The notes: generated from the sequence alone by a model not told the origin. Numbered from the stretch's first letter, positions 8,408-18,595 are shown. The stretch: 64,000 nucleotides of DNA from an uncultured Bacteriovoracaceae bacterium (GCA_937931205.1 CALHBF010000010.1:1-64000); one strand, 5' to 3'. Made by a program: numbers and translations.

Positions 8408-11400
8408 TTATCGAAGGCAAATATCACCATACTCGCACTGACCACAATGCTCAGGATTAATCTCCCAAGGTCTGGATTGTTTCTTCCAAAATGTAAGCAA
8501 CTCTTCTCTCAGCTCTAAGAAACTAACTTCAAGTGAAAGATTTTTTTGTTCATCGATAAAATATAGCTCTAAAAGAATACTATTCTCTCGCGAGACCTGC
8601 CCGAGAGTGAAAAGGGCAAAGGCATAGACCTTAAGCTGAAGCCAATAAGGATTTAATTTGGACTCCTTTAGTCGGCCAGTTTTAAAATCCCAAACTTGAT
8701 ATTTTCCGTCTGCTTTAGGCTTTAAAATAAGATCAGGCGTTCCCGAAATGATATGCCCGAAGAAAGAAAACTTAATGGGAACTTCGCTGATGAATTCATA
8801 ATCTGCTGCTAACCCTTGAAGTTTCTCTAAGGACTCTGTCAGGATTTTTTCGTCCTTCGTTCCTAAAAACTCTCGTGGGACAACAAAGTTGCGACTAACA
8901 GCACGAGAAAGAGCTTCATGAAGGCTGGTACCGCGAGCAGCACTGGATTTCATAAAAGATGCAAGATCATCCTCGGCTTCAAAAGCTTCATCACCGACAG
9001 CATTTAATTTGATAACATTCTGAAGATAAAATTTTCGAGAACACTGCAAGAGTGAATTGAGTCTAGTGACACTTAATTCAGGAACAATCAATAACTCGCC
9101 TTGTTCCTCATCCTTTTGATAAACACCTACTGAGTCATAATAAAACAATGGCAAAGGTAGCGGCTGTTTTTCGCTGATAATTGAAGAATAGGAATCAGAA
9201 TCAAGCTTGTTAACTGTAAGCTTATTAAATTTCGTTTTAATCAACCAGTCATCTAATAATGATGACCAGCTATTTTCTTTAATTTTCTTTTGCAGCTCAC
9301 CCAAATCAACTTTAGTCCAGATTAACTTCTCAACAGCACGAGTGCAAGCCACGTAGAGAAGTCGCTTGGATTCAGAATAATTTTTAAACTTATCAACATC
9401 TCGATCATACTGATAAAAAGGAGTGATTACTTTTTCTTTCTCTTCAAAGTTTTTATACCAATAAAAAGACTGAGGATTATCCCCCATAATATTTTTATTC
9501 GGAATATTGGCCGAGTTAGTAAAAATCCCACCGATGATGACGTGGTCAAACTCAAGTCCCTTAGAAGCATGGGCCGACATAATCACCACCCTACTGGAAT
9601 TGCTCCCCCAACGAAGGTCCATCGAAATAGAATTGGCACCTGTCTGCTTAAAACGAGAAAATATCACAGACAGATTATTGTCGTATAGTTCACACAAAAG
9701 ACTGATATATTTTAAATTGAGGTCAGCATTTTCATTAGTCACGTATAAAGAGAAGATAAACTTCTTATAAGCTTCTAAAAGACCATAATAATGGAGATCT
9801 TGTTCAAACTTTTCAAACATCTCAACCTGACATAACTCTTTAACACCTAGCACTTGCAGATAATTATTTATGACGGAGAGATGGAAATCATTTTTCGACT
9901 TTTCATTTTTATCAAAAAATCTCTTAAGAAGAGTGTAGAACATCCCTAGAACGGGATCATCAAGCAATTCAATTTTAAACTGGGCCGTAAAACCAATATT
10001 CTTATTCATTAGATGTCTGATCACTCCTGTTGAAGGATCAAGCTTCTTGTAAAGAATGGTATTTTGTTTTGTCGGGTACTGAGCTAATAGCCTCTCTACT
10101 TGATCTGCAATTATCTTTGATTCTAGAGCATCTAACTGCTCATTGCTGATTTTGTCTGCTTCAACATTTGATAGATCCAGATCATTGATAATAATTTCAC
10201 CATGGGCCTTATACTCAATAGGGGGAAGAGTCTGGGGCTCAAAATTCACGGTAAAAGGATCATGATCTGAAAGTTTGAAGCCAATTGGCAGGACATGTTC
10301 AAAGATAGAGTTATTGGCTTCTATCACTTCAGCAAGAGAACGATAGTTATTAGCAAGGCTAAGATTCCTTGGAATCAAACGGGAGCATTCATCAAAGACC
10401 GCTAACTCCCCTCCTCTAAAGCCGTAAATAGCTTGTTTAGCATCACCGACACAAAACAATTTCGTAAAATCGTTCTTAATTAATTTCTTGATAATTGAAA
10501 ACTGCAGAAAAGATGTATCCTGAAACTCATCGACGATAAAATATTCAAAGTCTTTGCAAACTCTCTTCTGAGATTCAAAATCATCAAGCCCTAAGCTCAC
10601 ATAATACTCAATATCTCCGAAGGTAAAACCATCGTTAGGGCTAAGTTCACTATCAACATATTCATAAATGGCATAAAGACTTTGAAACCAAGGCAGAATG
10701 AGGCTTTCGCGATTTTCTTTAAAATCAAGAATCATTTCAAAAGTATCTTTGACCCATTCTCTCATTTCTTTATAAGCTTCACTGACATTTTCAAGCTCTG
10801 GTGTTTTAATCTTTGCAGTCAGAGCTGGAGCTCGGACGGAACACTCACTATAATACGCTGATAAATTATCCCATGAATGAATTTCAGGAAGACCCATGCG
10901 CTGGAATCGCTCAATAAGCTCTTTCTCATACTTATTGGCATCGGCAGGAATATCATATCGAGAGATCACTCCAATGGAATCAGAGATTTGATGAATTCGG
11001 TATAAGCTTTCAATGAGAAGATTTATTTTCTCATCACTGAACTCATCATTTTTAACAAACTTCCATTTTAATCTTTTGCTCGGATCGTTAAATATCTTGC
11101 AAAAGCTGTCGCGGATTTCACTCTTTGAGCGGATAAGCTGATCTCTCAGATACGGCTGAATGGAGGAGCTATTATTCTGGAACCAAGACTCTAGAATTTT
11201 TTCAACCTGACTTGAACGTTGTTCTTCAAAAATGATATCGGCCGTTGCAGAAAGCTTTGCAAAGTACCCTGATACAATGAGTTTGCGGCAAAATCCATCG
11301 ATCGTAGTAACCGTCAGCCAAGTAAGATATTCACGTGCTGTTTCCCACGCCTTCGTCTGATGTTCCGCTACCAATTCATCGAATTTTTTATAAAGCCTCA

Positions 11401-11638
11401 GCTTCATTTCACCTGCGGCCTTATTAGTGAAAGTCATCATGACAACTTTTGAAAATTTCTCTTTGATAAAATGTTCAAAGTCTGGAGACTCCCCTTTTTG
11501 AGCAATCCACCCACTCGTTAAATAAGCAATATGCTCAACGAGAACAAAAGTTTTACCTGATCCCGCACCGGCCTTAAGTAGCACCCCACCATGATGTTCA
11601 ATGGCCATCAATTGTTCTGAGTTAGGGCTTCTCTTCAT
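8408..11638 (-). CDS. addA-like: AddA/RecB-like helicase-nuclease with iron-staple PD-(D/E)XK domain
   Basis: A 1076-residue UvrD-type superfamily 1 helicase fused to a nuclease. Helicase motifs: Walker A GAGSGKT near 29-35, DEFQDT, GDAKQAIYGFRGGE, NYRS, ASKGLEF and LLYVACTRA. The C-terminal PD-(D/E)XK domain has His907, Asp969, Asp984 and Lys986 plus the Q..Y helix, so it should be active. Four cysteines, C866 and C1065/C1068/C1074 (CGQCEYGDIC), form an iron-staple as in AddB and Cas4. The start was set at ATG 11638 because it overlaps the upstream stop as ATGA and follows AAAGGAAG. An earlier in-frame codon exists at 11659. It would process double-strand breaks for recombination with the partner gene upstream. 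In Bacillus AddAB the Fe-S cluster is in AddB only, so a cluster here is unusual. Confidence 0.85.
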   Translation of the reverse strand: MKRSPNSEQLMAIEHHGGVLLKAGAGSGKTFVLVEHIAYLTSGWIAQKGESPDFEHFIKEKFSKVVMMTFTNKAAGEMKLRLYKKFDELVAEHQTKAWETAREYLTWLTVTTIDGFCRKLIVSGYFAKLSATADIIFEEQRSSQVEKILESWFQNNSSSIQPYLRDQLIRSKSEIRDSFCKIFNDPSKRLKWKFVKNDEFSDEKINLLIESLYRIHQISDSIGVISRYDIPADANKYEKELIERFQRMGLPEIHSWDNLSAYYSECSVRAPALTAKIKTPELENVSEAYKEMREWVKDTFEMILDFKENRESLILPWFQSLYAIYEYVDSELSPNDGFTFGDIEYYVSLGLDDFESQKRVCKDFEYFIVDEFQDTSFLQFSIIKKLIKNDFTKLFCVGDAKQAIYGFRGGELAVFDECSRLIPRNLSLANNYRSLAEVIEANNSIFEHVLPIGFKLSDHDPFTVNFEPQTLPPIEYKAHGEIIINDLDLSNVEADKISNEQLDALESKIIADQVERLLAQYPTKQNTILYKKLDPSTGVIRHLMNKNIGFTAQFKIELLDDPVLGMFYTLLKRFFDKNEKSKNDFHLSVINNYLQVLGVKELCQVEMFEKFEQDLHYYGLLEAYKKFIFSLYVTNENADLNLKYISLLCELYDNNLSVIFSRFKQTGANSISMDLRWGSNSSRVVIMSAHASKGLEFDHVIIGGIFTNSANIPNKNIMGDNPQSFYWYKNFEEKEKVITPFYQYDRDVDKFKNYSESKRLLYVACTRAVEKLIWTKVDLGELQKKIKENSWSSLLDDWLIKTKFNKLTVNKLDSDSYSSIISEKQPLPLPLFYYDSVGVYQKDEEQGELLIVPELSVTRLNSLLQCSRKFYLQNVIKLNAVGDEAFEAEDDLASFMKSSAARGTSLHEALSRAVSRNFVVPREFLGTKDEKILTESLEKLQGLAADYEFISEVPIKFSFFGHIISGTPDLILKPKADGKYQVWDFKTGRLKESKLNPYWLQLKVYAFALFTLGQVSRENSILLELYFIDEQKNLSLEVSFLELREELLTFWKKQSRPWEINPEHCGQCEYGDICLR

Positions 11639-13971
11639 ACCTGGCTTCCTTTCATACAAACTCGGCTAAGATCACAAAACTGACAAACATCTGCGGCCAG
11701 CGGTTGAGCTTTAAAATGACGATCAGACTTAATCCTTTCTGTTTCAACATTGAGAATTTTCTGAACTTCTTCAATTCCTTCCGCCAAATCTACTTTCATA
11801 GGATTTGCTGAAAAGAACTCCTTGAATTCCTTCGACACCTCTTCATCGCTAAAAAGGAGAACACTTTTAGCAGGCTCATCCAAAATAACAAATCCCATAA
11901 TGAGAGATTTTTGCCTGATTTTGATACCTTTATTTTCTAATCCCAATAGATAAGTCCAAATCTGAAGATCAGAAAAATTTCTGATCTCCGTTAAAGTTGG
12001 TGCAGCTGATTTTGTCGACTTAAAATCCAGAAGTATCACGTAGTCTTCTGTTTGGGCAAAGCAGTCGATCTGGCCACGAAATGCTTCATCTAGTTTAAAG
12101 TTAAATGAGTCTTCCATGATCCAATTGATCTTTTTACCTAAAACAGTTTCAATCTTCTTTAAAGCAGAAACACCATTAGAAGATCTATTAAAAAGCTGAA
12201 TCAAATTATTCTGATAATCTTCAGCTTTTAGTTTTAAATCTTTTACCTCTTCATCAAGAACCTGCTTTGTCAGTGCCTGAATATCTTCAACATTATTCTT
12301 CACTGTCAGCTCAATGATTTTATGGGAAAGAGTTCCCTTCACGCGGGGATCTAGCTCTGTATCAAGATGCACATCGGGAAATTTTTTATCGATATAATTA
12401 AAATAAAACTTTCGTGGACACTCCTGATAAGACCTGATTTTTGAAGCCGAGTAACTTCCACTAAATGGTGTTAACGTTTTATTTTGAAAATAATCCTCAA
12501 TCAAGCGAGTTTGGCGCACCAATTCCTTAGAATCAAGGATGAGATCAATCCCTTCAAAAAGTTTACTCCAGGAAAGGCTATGCTTAAGAAGTCCATCAGG
12601 CATGAAGAGCAAGGCATTTCCATTTTTGATCACTTCGCACAGTTCAAATTTTTTGAACTCAAGATCAAGTTCACTGCGCTTGAGCGGTCCCAAGATTGAT
12701 AAATGGGTCATCATTTCTAAACTATACTTCTGCCCTAAACTGATGATGTCATCGAAGCGTTCATCTAAACAAATAAGAACTCTCCTACTAGGATCTAGTG
12801 TGTCTAAATCCCCGAAGGACTTCAGATCAATAGTCGAATCTGTATAACTCAAATTTGTTAATGATGTTCTGGGTTGATTAAGGCTCACAATATCTTTTAA
12901 TAAGCGAATAAGAAACTGATCCACATCTGGACGAGCTTCAGTCATTTCTCCAATTAGTTCTAGTGACTCTTGGATAAGCTGAAAGACTCTTAAGTCTTTA
13001 TAAGCATGGCCTTTACGTGCCTCTTGAGTTTTCTCCTGAATTAGTTTTTCAAAATCATCCAGAGACATTGGATTAAGAGTATTAAAGAAAGCATTAATCT
13101 CATTTTTTACAATTTCATGATTCACCTTAAACTGCGAAGAAGAACTTGGAAGAATGTGAAGATGATCAGTGGTAATTCTATTAACACCTAAAACCACCTG
13201 ATCGCGAGGCTGTAATTCATTCTTAAGCAAAAAAGATAATTCTCTGGAATTAGCAGACCGATAGGGCAAAACGAAAGACTCACTCTCCTCATTCCCTATG
13301 ACTTCAATCTTTGACATTCCATCCTGAAGCCATGAAGCCCAGTCACTGTGCTTTAACTGATTCTTTAAAGTTGCAGGAATAGGAATAAGAACATCATTCC
13401 TAATCGATAAGGCCTTCAAAAAATCAATTTGCACACCATTCAAATGCTGAAATCCCCAAAACACATAAGAGTTCGGCTCATCCTGATGATCATCATTTCT
13501 TAATTTTTGAGTTAATTCAAAGTAACTGGAATGCTCATCATGAAACTGAGTGCTTTCTAAAATCTTCCAAAAAAGTTCTATCGCCTTTTTAACTTCGGGA
13601 TCAAGAGTTTCAAGAACCGGCTGCAAAGCAGTTAGATCTAGTGTAAAACTTCGAAGTTCAGAAAACAGAGTGTAGGCATTACTGAATTGTTCAAAGCTCA
13701 AAGTCGGAAAATAGCTGGGTCTTAACCAGCCAAAGATCAAATAAAGCTCGGATTTTCTTTTGAGATTTAACTGGACCTGTTTTTGGGAAATGAGATCAGA
13801 GAGAAACTTATTTATCGTTAAAACATCATTGCTTATTTTCTGGGACTGCAGCCTTGATCTCAGACCATCGGCCTTAGCAGGACTAGGAGAAATATATAAA
13901 GCATTGGAATAACGAGCAGAAATCCAATCCCAAAGGTTTGTCGAATGGTGAAAATAAACAAATTGCATCAT
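11635..13971 (-). CDS. addB-like: AddB-like PD-(D/E)XK nuclease subunit
   Basis: A 778-residue protein whose C-terminal 250 residues form a RecB-family nuclease: GTLSHKIIEL, the IDCF Asp, the LLDFKSTK Asp/Lys pair and the Q-x-W-x-x-Y helix. The iron-staple cysteines are in YQECPRKF and at 763, 766 and 772 (CQFCDLSRVC). The N-terminal 500 residues show no Walker A motif, resembling the inactivated helicase-like part of AddB, but the protein is about a third shorter than Bacillus AddB. It is translationally coupled (ATGA) to the helicase gene, which supports a two-subunit recombination nuclease. The first codon is uncertain between two adjacent ATGs. Confidence 0.8.
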   Translation of the reverse strand: MMQFVYFHHSTNLWDWISARYSNALYISPSPAKADGLRSRLQSQKISNDVLTINKFLSDLISQKQVQLNLKRKSELYLIFGWLRPSYFPTLSFEQFSNAYTLFSELRSFTLDLTALQPVLETLDPEVKKAIELFWKILESTQFHDEHSSYFELTQKLRNDDHQDEPNSYVFWGFQHLNGVQIDFLKALSIRNDVLIPIPATLKNQLKHSDWASWLQDGMSKIEVIGNEESESFVLPYRSANSRELSFLLKNELQPRDQVVLGVNRITTDHLHILPSSSSQFKVNHEIVKNEINAFFNTLNPMSLDDFEKLIQEKTQEARKGHAYKDLRVFQLIQESLELIGEMTEARPDVDQFLIRLLKDIVSLNQPRTSLTNLSYTDSTIDLKSFGDLDTLDPSRRVLICLDERFDDIISLGQKYSLEMMTHLSILGPLKRSELDLEFKKFELCEVIKNGNALLFMPDGLLKHSLSWSKLFEGIDLILDSKELVRQTRLIEDYFQNKTLTPFSGSYSASKIRSYQECPRKFYFNYIDKKFPDVHLDTELDPRVKGTLSHKIIELTVKNNVEDIQALTKQVLDEEVKDLKLKAEDYQNNLIQLFNRSSNGVSALKKIETVLGKKINWIMEDSFNFKLDEAFRGQIDCFAQTEDYVILLDFKSTKSAAPTLTEIRNFSDLQIWTYLLGLENKGIKIRQKSLIMGFVILDEPAKSVLLFSDEEVSKEFKEFFSANPMKVDLAEGIEEVQKILNVETERIKSDRHFKAQPLAADVCQFCDLSRVCMKGSQV

Positions 13972-14003
13972 AGTCTTAATTCTACCTACAAGGAATTAGA
14001 TGG

Positions 14004-14032
14004 TTAACAAAAAACTCCAGTCAGTATATAAA
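14004..14032 (+). promoter_or_regulatory. Promoter of the hsp33-like gene
   Basis: TTAACA (14004-14009), a 17-nt spacer and TATAAA (14027-14032) form a near-consensus housekeeping promoter. Transcription would begin about 25 nt before the ATG at 14063, leaving room for the GAGGAG ribosome binding site. A redox chaperone gene might be expected behind a heat-shock promoter, but this looks like the vegetative class. Confidence 0.55.
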
Positions 14033-14062
14033 TAAGCCTCATAAACTCGAGGAGATTCCAAC

Positions 14063-14893
14063 ATGCTTGCCAATAGCAGACTATATAGCTTTCTTGATCA
14101 TAAAAATGGATTTAACGTTCACTTCTTTGAAGGGCAAAAACTTATTCATGACCTTATTCTAAAACATCCCTTGCAGGGTTCTGGCTTCCCTTACTTCAGA
14201 GATATGGTTTTAGGATTAATGCCGATTATTCATTTTCTCAAGCCACTTGAGAGTCTCGGTGTTTATATCGACTCAGAAGATCCTTATTTCCGTTTAAAAA
14301 TTGAGACGAATAATGCTGGCCATACAAGAATGCTTCTTCTTCCTGAGGATTTCAGTCAATTTCCACACTCTCTCACTGGTAAGGTGAGAGTTTCAAAAAT
14401 TGTGCAAGGAAAAAATCCTTATACTTCATTCTTGGACTTAGAAGATCTGACAACGAAAGATGTGATCAACAAGATTCTCAATGAATCATATCAAGTACCA
14501 GCGAAGGTAACAGTATCTGAAATCAGTGATCAGTCGATTATGGTGACAAAACTACCAGCACTTAACGTGAACAAAATTACTGATGATCAAGTTTCACTTA
14601 ATGAATACATTACGAAGAAAGCATTGAAGTTCCACGATATTTTCGAAGAAGCACCAAATGACATCGAAAAGATCGTCCAACAATTTGAAAAGCTTGATCT
14701 TGCTTATTTGGGAAGCAAACAAGTTGATTTCTTCTGTCCTTGTTCAAAAGAGCGAATCGTTGAGAACTTAAAGAATATGTATAACAACAACATCGACGAA
14801 TTAATGGCAGGAGAGCCACACTTGGACGTTAAGTGTGACTACTGTAACGCCAAGTATGTTGTTTTAGAATCAGATCTGAAAGGTCTTAATTAA
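14063..14893 (+). CDS. hslO: Hsp33-type redox-regulated chaperone
   Basis: A 276-residue cytoplasmic protein. The C-terminal zinc switch is clear: FFCPCSKERI near 228-237 and CDYCNAKY near 260-267, giving the CxC...CxxC arrangement of Hsp33. The N-terminal part (about 1-190) fits the Hsp33 fold, with the GxGxxxF-type start degenerated to LQGSGFPYFRDM. Hsp33 is inactive when zinc-bound. It becomes a holdase when the four Cys are oxidised by peroxide or hypochlorite. Start ATG follows GAGGAG by 8 nt. The gene stands alone behind its own promoter and its 3' end overlaps the convergent lipoprotein gene by 8 bp. Confidence 0.85.
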   Translation: MLANSRLYSFLDHKNGFNVHFFEGQKLIHDLILKHPLQGSGFPYFRDMVLGLMPIIHFLKPLESLGVYIDSEDPYFRLKIETNNAGHTRMLLLPEDFSQFPHSLTGKVRVSKIVQGKNPYTSFLDLEDLTTKDVINKILNESYQVPAKVTVSEISDQSIMVTKLPALNVNKITDDQVSLNEYITKKALKFHDIFEEAPNDIEKIVQQFEKLDLAYLGSKQVDFFCPCSKERIVENLKNMYNNNIDELMAGEPHLDVKCDYCNAKYVVLESDLKGLN

Positions 14894-15896
14894 ACGGATT
14901 AATAAATTTAAATTCTAGCCCTTGTTGTTTAGGCCCACTTAAGATTCTTTCGAAAAGTTGGGCCTCTTCATAAAGGCCACAAAAGTTCTCAGATCGTGCT
15001 CCCGAAGCTAGCACCAAGTTTGTCAGTTTTGATCTTTGAGCTTGTTTCTCACTCACCTTTTCGAATTGATACCAATCACGTCCCTGCTCTGGAAATTGTA
15101 CAAAAGTAGAATTGGCCGTCGTTAACAGCACCAATGTTTCAAAGGAATCATTGGAAATTTTCATAGCTTCATGAAAGGCTCTTTCTAAATCAACCAGAAT
15201 ATTTCTGGCTTCCTTATAGTTCTTGCTACGAATGGCCTTCCCATAAGAAAAATCACGAACAATGAATAAGTAGCGATTATGGCCCTTTGCTATTCTGGCA
15301 CCGATCTCTCTGAAGTTTTCAGAAATGGTCGAATAACAGCCTGTCTGATTACAAGCTCGATCATAGACAACATCTTTGGAGTTCAGAGGAATTTCTTCCG
15401 AGTAATGAAATTGTGGTTTTGAAGCGACCGGAGTGGACATTGACCAGAAATAAAGATCATTATAGAACTTTTGGCTCCCCTCGCATGATTGAAGCTTTAA
15501 AAGAGAGTTCTTACTATCTGCACCCGATTCAAGAATCCCTGTGCGATATTCGCTACTTCGCAAATAAGACCAGATCGGCTTTAATTCAACATCCTCACAG
15601 CTATTTTTGATATTTTTCTTCCCCGTCATCTGAGCAAGAAAACTATCGAAAGAATTTGGACGAACTTGATAAAGATTGTAGGCCCAACTATTTCCCATAC
15701 AAAGTGAATCTTCGAATGAAGATCTTCTCTCGGCAGGCTGGTTAAAGCGCAGAAGAGCGAGCTGTTCTTCATCAAGTCCATCAACCTGAAACCAAATAAT
15801 TTTCGTCGGCAAAATTCCAAATTCATGTTTTTGCAGATTGAGTGAACTTACCTGGGCACAGCTGGCCAAAAAGAAGAGGAAGAAAATGTATTTCAT
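14886..15896 (-). CDS. Lipoprotein of unknown function, possible alkaline phosphatase-superfamily fold
   Basis: A 336-residue lipoprotein: residues 1-13 are a short hydrophobic signal ending in the lipobox FLASC. After it, TKIIWFQVDGLDEEQLALL resembles the first strand and metal-binding Asp of the alkaline phosphatase/sulfatase superfamily, and LVLLTTANSTFVQFPEQGRD lies where a DHG motif would be, but the metal ligands are not conserved. It may be a degenerate or distant member. It overlaps the upstream membrane protein gene by 4 nt (ATGA), so the two probably act together. Confidence 0.55.
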   Translation of the reverse strand: MKYIFFLFFLASCAQVSSLNLQKHEFGILPTKIIWFQVDGLDEEQLALLRFNQPAERRSSFEDSLCMGNSWAYNLYQVRPNSFDSFLAQMTGKKNIKNSCEDVELKPIWSYLRSSEYRTGILESGADSKNSLLKLQSCEGSQKFYNDLYFWSMSTPVASKPQFHYSEEIPLNSKDVVYDRACNQTGCYSTISENFREIGARIAKGHNRYLFIVRDFSYGKAIRSKNYKEARNILVDLERAFHEAMKISNDSFETLVLLTTANSTFVQFPEQGRDWYQFEKVSEKQAQRSKLTNLVLASGARSENFCGLYEEAQLFERILSGPKQQGLEFKFINPFN

Positions 15897-16492
15897 GCGT
15901 TTACTCTTTTATCTTTCATTAAATCTTGAATACAGAAAGCGTTTTGGAATATCGAGAAATAGAATATCACGGCCAAGAAAAATAATTCACCAACAAGTAA
16001 TGACCATGGACTTAAAACAATCACTAACATCAAAAAAAGAAACATTTTAAGCAGAACTCTTTTTTGAAAACGATTGTTCTTCATAAAAAATACGAGAGTG
16101 ATACTTAAGGCCAACAATACCAGAGTGAACTGGTCGGCCCAGCGGCTCCCCCACGCCAATACTACTAGAGCTAACAGCATGGGAATTCTCGTCAAAGTTT
16201 TGTGCAGCCTATTCTGTCTGCCTCCAATCATCATAATTATCTGCAGCACTAAAGAACTGACACAAATAATCATGGGGATCACATGATAGCGATGCCAGTC
16301 CTGAGCATCCACCATACCGAAATCGAAGAGTGAAATGAGAAGGAAATAGGCCATTAAACTACCGCTCGATAGGTGCGACATAATTTTAAAAGGCTCGTTT
16401 GATATACCGAACACTCTGATCTGCTTTAAAAAAACAAATACTGAGCACAAAGTTAAGCCCAGATGCAAAGAGATAAGGAAAGAACTATCCAT
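15893..16492 (-). CDS. Integral membrane protein of unknown function
   Basis: About 199 residues, mostly hydrophobic, with six likely membrane helices (near 5-20, 35-55, 70-85, 95-115, 118-132 and 145-185). No family motif was recognised. ATG 16492 was chosen; a TTG at 16504 in the same frame is possible but has no better RBS. It is coupled to the downstream lipoprotein by ATGA overlap and diverges from the ETF oxidoreductase gene. The two genes could form a small envelope unit. Confidence 0.55.
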   Translation of the reverse strand: MDSSFLISLHLGLTLCSVFVFLKQIRVFGISNEPFKIMSHLSSGSLMAYFLLISLFDFGMVDAQDWHRYHVIPMIICVSSLVLQIIMMIGGRQNRLHKTLTRIPMLLALVVLAWGSRWADQFTLVLLALSITLVFFMKNNRFQKRVLLKMFLFLMLVIVLSPWSLLVGELFFLAVIFYFSIFQNAFCIQDLMKDKRVNA

Positions 16493-16585
16493 GATGCCAT
16501 CCAAAAGATAAAATACTACTTTAGATTATAAACATTTTTAACCAGATGTCTTAGACTATTAGACTTTATTGAATTCGGAGGGCGA

Positions 16586-18595
16586 ATGGAAGCAACTAGA
16601 GAGGTCATGTGGATGATCCCAGCTTGGATGAAGGTATTGATGTACCTATCCTTTGGGGTTGCATGTGCATTCTTGGTTCAGGGAATTGTTCAAAAGTATC
16701 GTTACCTAACATCTTTTGGAAAAAATATTAAAGACGTTCTCCCTAAAGAACTGAACTACGTTAATTTCTTAAGAACTATCTTTTTCCAAGGTAAAGTGAA
16801 AAGAGATCGTTTTGTGGGTGTTTTCCACTCGATGCTCTTTTACGGCTTTGTTGTTCTTTTTATTGCAACTGAGCTAGTAGCGATCCATGCAGATACTCCG
16901 TTCAAGGTTTATCGCGGAACGACTTACATTGTTATCTCTTTTCTAGCAGACTTCGCAGGTCTATTCGTATTCCTTGGAGTACTGATGGCCTACTACCGTC
17001 GTTATGTTCAAAAGCCTAAATATCTTTCAGCAACTAAGCCTAATCAAGAAAAGTTCATGTACGGTATGATCATGGCCCTGATCGTGATCGGTTTCGTGCT
17101 TGAAGCTATTCGTATTTGGGCAGCAGGAATGCCTGAAGGTGAAAAGTTCTGGTCTCCGATCGGTTACGCGATGGCCGGAATTGTCGGTCTGATCAACCCA
17201 TCTGAAGATGCGATGAGATATACTTACATGTCTCTTTGGGTTCTTCACATGTTGAACACCATGTTCTTCGTAGCAAGCCTTGCTCACTCTAAATTCTTCC
17301 ATATCATCGTTCTCCCGGTTAATGCTCTACTTACTCCGTACCGTCGTGGTGGTGTGCTTAATCCAATGAACTTTGAAGATGAGAACGCTGAGACTTTTGG
17401 TCTTGGTAAAATTTCGGAGCTAACTTTAAAAGAAAAACTAGATACTCTTGCTTGTGTTGAGTGTGGACGCTGTACTGTTGTTTGCCCGGCAAACCAAGCT
17501 GAGAAGCCGCTTGATCCGAAATTAATCGTTACAAAAATGAGAGATTTCATTAACCCTGCAGATCCTAAATCTTTTAACGAAGACAAGGAAATCTGGGGAG
17601 AGAATCCAATCTACTCATCAAATGAGCTTGATTCATGTACGACTTGTGGTGCTTGTATGGAAGAGTGTCCTGCAAATATCGAACACGTTCAGATGATCAT
17701 GGATCTTAAACGCTATAAGGCCCTGACTCTAGGAGATCTACCTCCAGCAGCAGCTGATGCGACTAACAAAATTAAAAATAATGGAAACCCTTGGGGTATC
17801 ACTCAAGAAGATCGCTTTAAATGGGCAGATGGTCTTGATGTTCCAGTGATTGAAGCTGGTAAGAAAGTTGATTACCTTTACTACGTAGGTTGTGCTGGTT
17901 CATACGACTCTTCTAACCAGAAAGTGGTTCAAGATACGGTAAAACTTCTTACTAAAGCAGGCGTGAGCTTCGCTGTTATGGGTAAAACTGAGAAATGTAA
18001 CGGAGATCCAATCCGTCGTTTCGGTGATGAGTACTCATTCTATGAAGTGGCCATCGAGAACATTGCGAACATGAGACAATATACTTTTGATAAAGTGGTT
18101 ACTCACTGTCCACACTGTCTTCATACCATTGGTAAAGAGTATGCTAAGTTTGATGATGGTCAGTTTGAGACAGTTCACCATACTGAGCTTCTTTCTGAGC
18201 TTCTTCGTTCTGGTAAACTAAAAACCCTTAAAGAAGTAAAAGAAGAGCTTACTTTCCACGATCCTTGCTACCTTGGACGTCACCATGGCGAGTACAATGC
18301 CCCTCGTGACATCCTTCAATCCATTCCTGGTGTTTCTCTTAAAGAAATGAAACTAAACAAGGACAAGGCACTTTGCTGTGGAATGGGTGGAGGTAACATG
18401 TGGTATGAGCTTCCTGAAGGTCACCACCTTGCTCACAACCGTCTTGAGCAAATCGGAGAAACTCAAGCGCCAAAACTTGCAACATCATGTTCTTATTGTA
18501 TGATTAACTTTAATTCCTCTAAGGGAACAGTTAAAACAACTGAGGACTTACAAGTTGAAGACGTGGCCTCTATTTTGGCAAAATCGGTACTTTAA
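16586..18595 (+). CDS. Membrane heme/Fe-S oxidoreductase, ETF:(mena)quinone oxidoreductase type
   Basis: A 669-residue protein combining an N-terminal cytochrome b-like membrane part (about 1-250, six helices, with His in VFHSMLFYG and VLHMLNTMF as likely heme ligands), two 4Fe-4S motifs (CVECGRCTVVCP near 292-303 and CTTCGACMEECP near 352-363) and two HdrD-type cysteine-rich domains (KCNGDP plus HCPHC; HDPCYLG plus CCGMGGG). This layout matches the membrane ETF:menaquinone oxidoreductase family (FadF/EMO, Rv0338c-like), which passes electrons from acyl-CoA dehydrogenases via ETF to quinone. Start ATG follows GGAGG closely. No etfAB is in the window. Electron donor is inferred from the family. 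Confidence 0.75.
   Translation: MEATREVMWMIPAWMKVLMYLSFGVACAFLVQGIVQKYRYLTSFGKNIKDVLPKELNYVNFLRTIFFQGKVKRDRFVGVFHSMLFYGFVVLFIATELVAIHADTPFKVYRGTTYIVISFLADFAGLFVFLGVLMAYYRRYVQKPKYLSATKPNQEKFMYGMIMALIVIGFVLEAIRIWAAGMPEGEKFWSPIGYAMAGIVGLINPSEDAMRYTYMSLWVLHMLNTMFFVASLAHSKFFHIIVLPVNALLTPYRRGGVLNPMNFEDENAETFGLGKISELTLKEKLDTLACVECGRCTVVCPANQAEKPLDPKLIVTKMRDFINPADPKSFNEDKEIWGENPIYSSNELDSCTTCGACMEECPANIEHVQMIMDLKRYKALTLGDLPPAAADATNKIKNNGNPWGITQEDRFKWADGLDVPVIEAGKKVDYLYYVGCAGSYDSSNQKVVQDTVKLLTKAGVSFAVMGKTEKCNGDPIRRFGDEYSFYEVAIENIANMRQYTFDKVVTHCPHCLHTIGKEYAKFDDGQFETVHHTELLSELLRSGKLKTLKEVKEELTFHDPCYLGRHHGEYNAPRDILQSIPGVSLKEMKLNKDKALCCGMGGGNMWYELPEGHHLAHNRLEQIGETQAPKLATSCSYCMINFNSSKGTVKTTEDLQVEDVASILAKSVL

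Noticed and set aside
12484-12847. Plus-strand frames inside the AddB-like gene
   Set aside because: Shadows of a well-supported nuclease gene, with no RBS.
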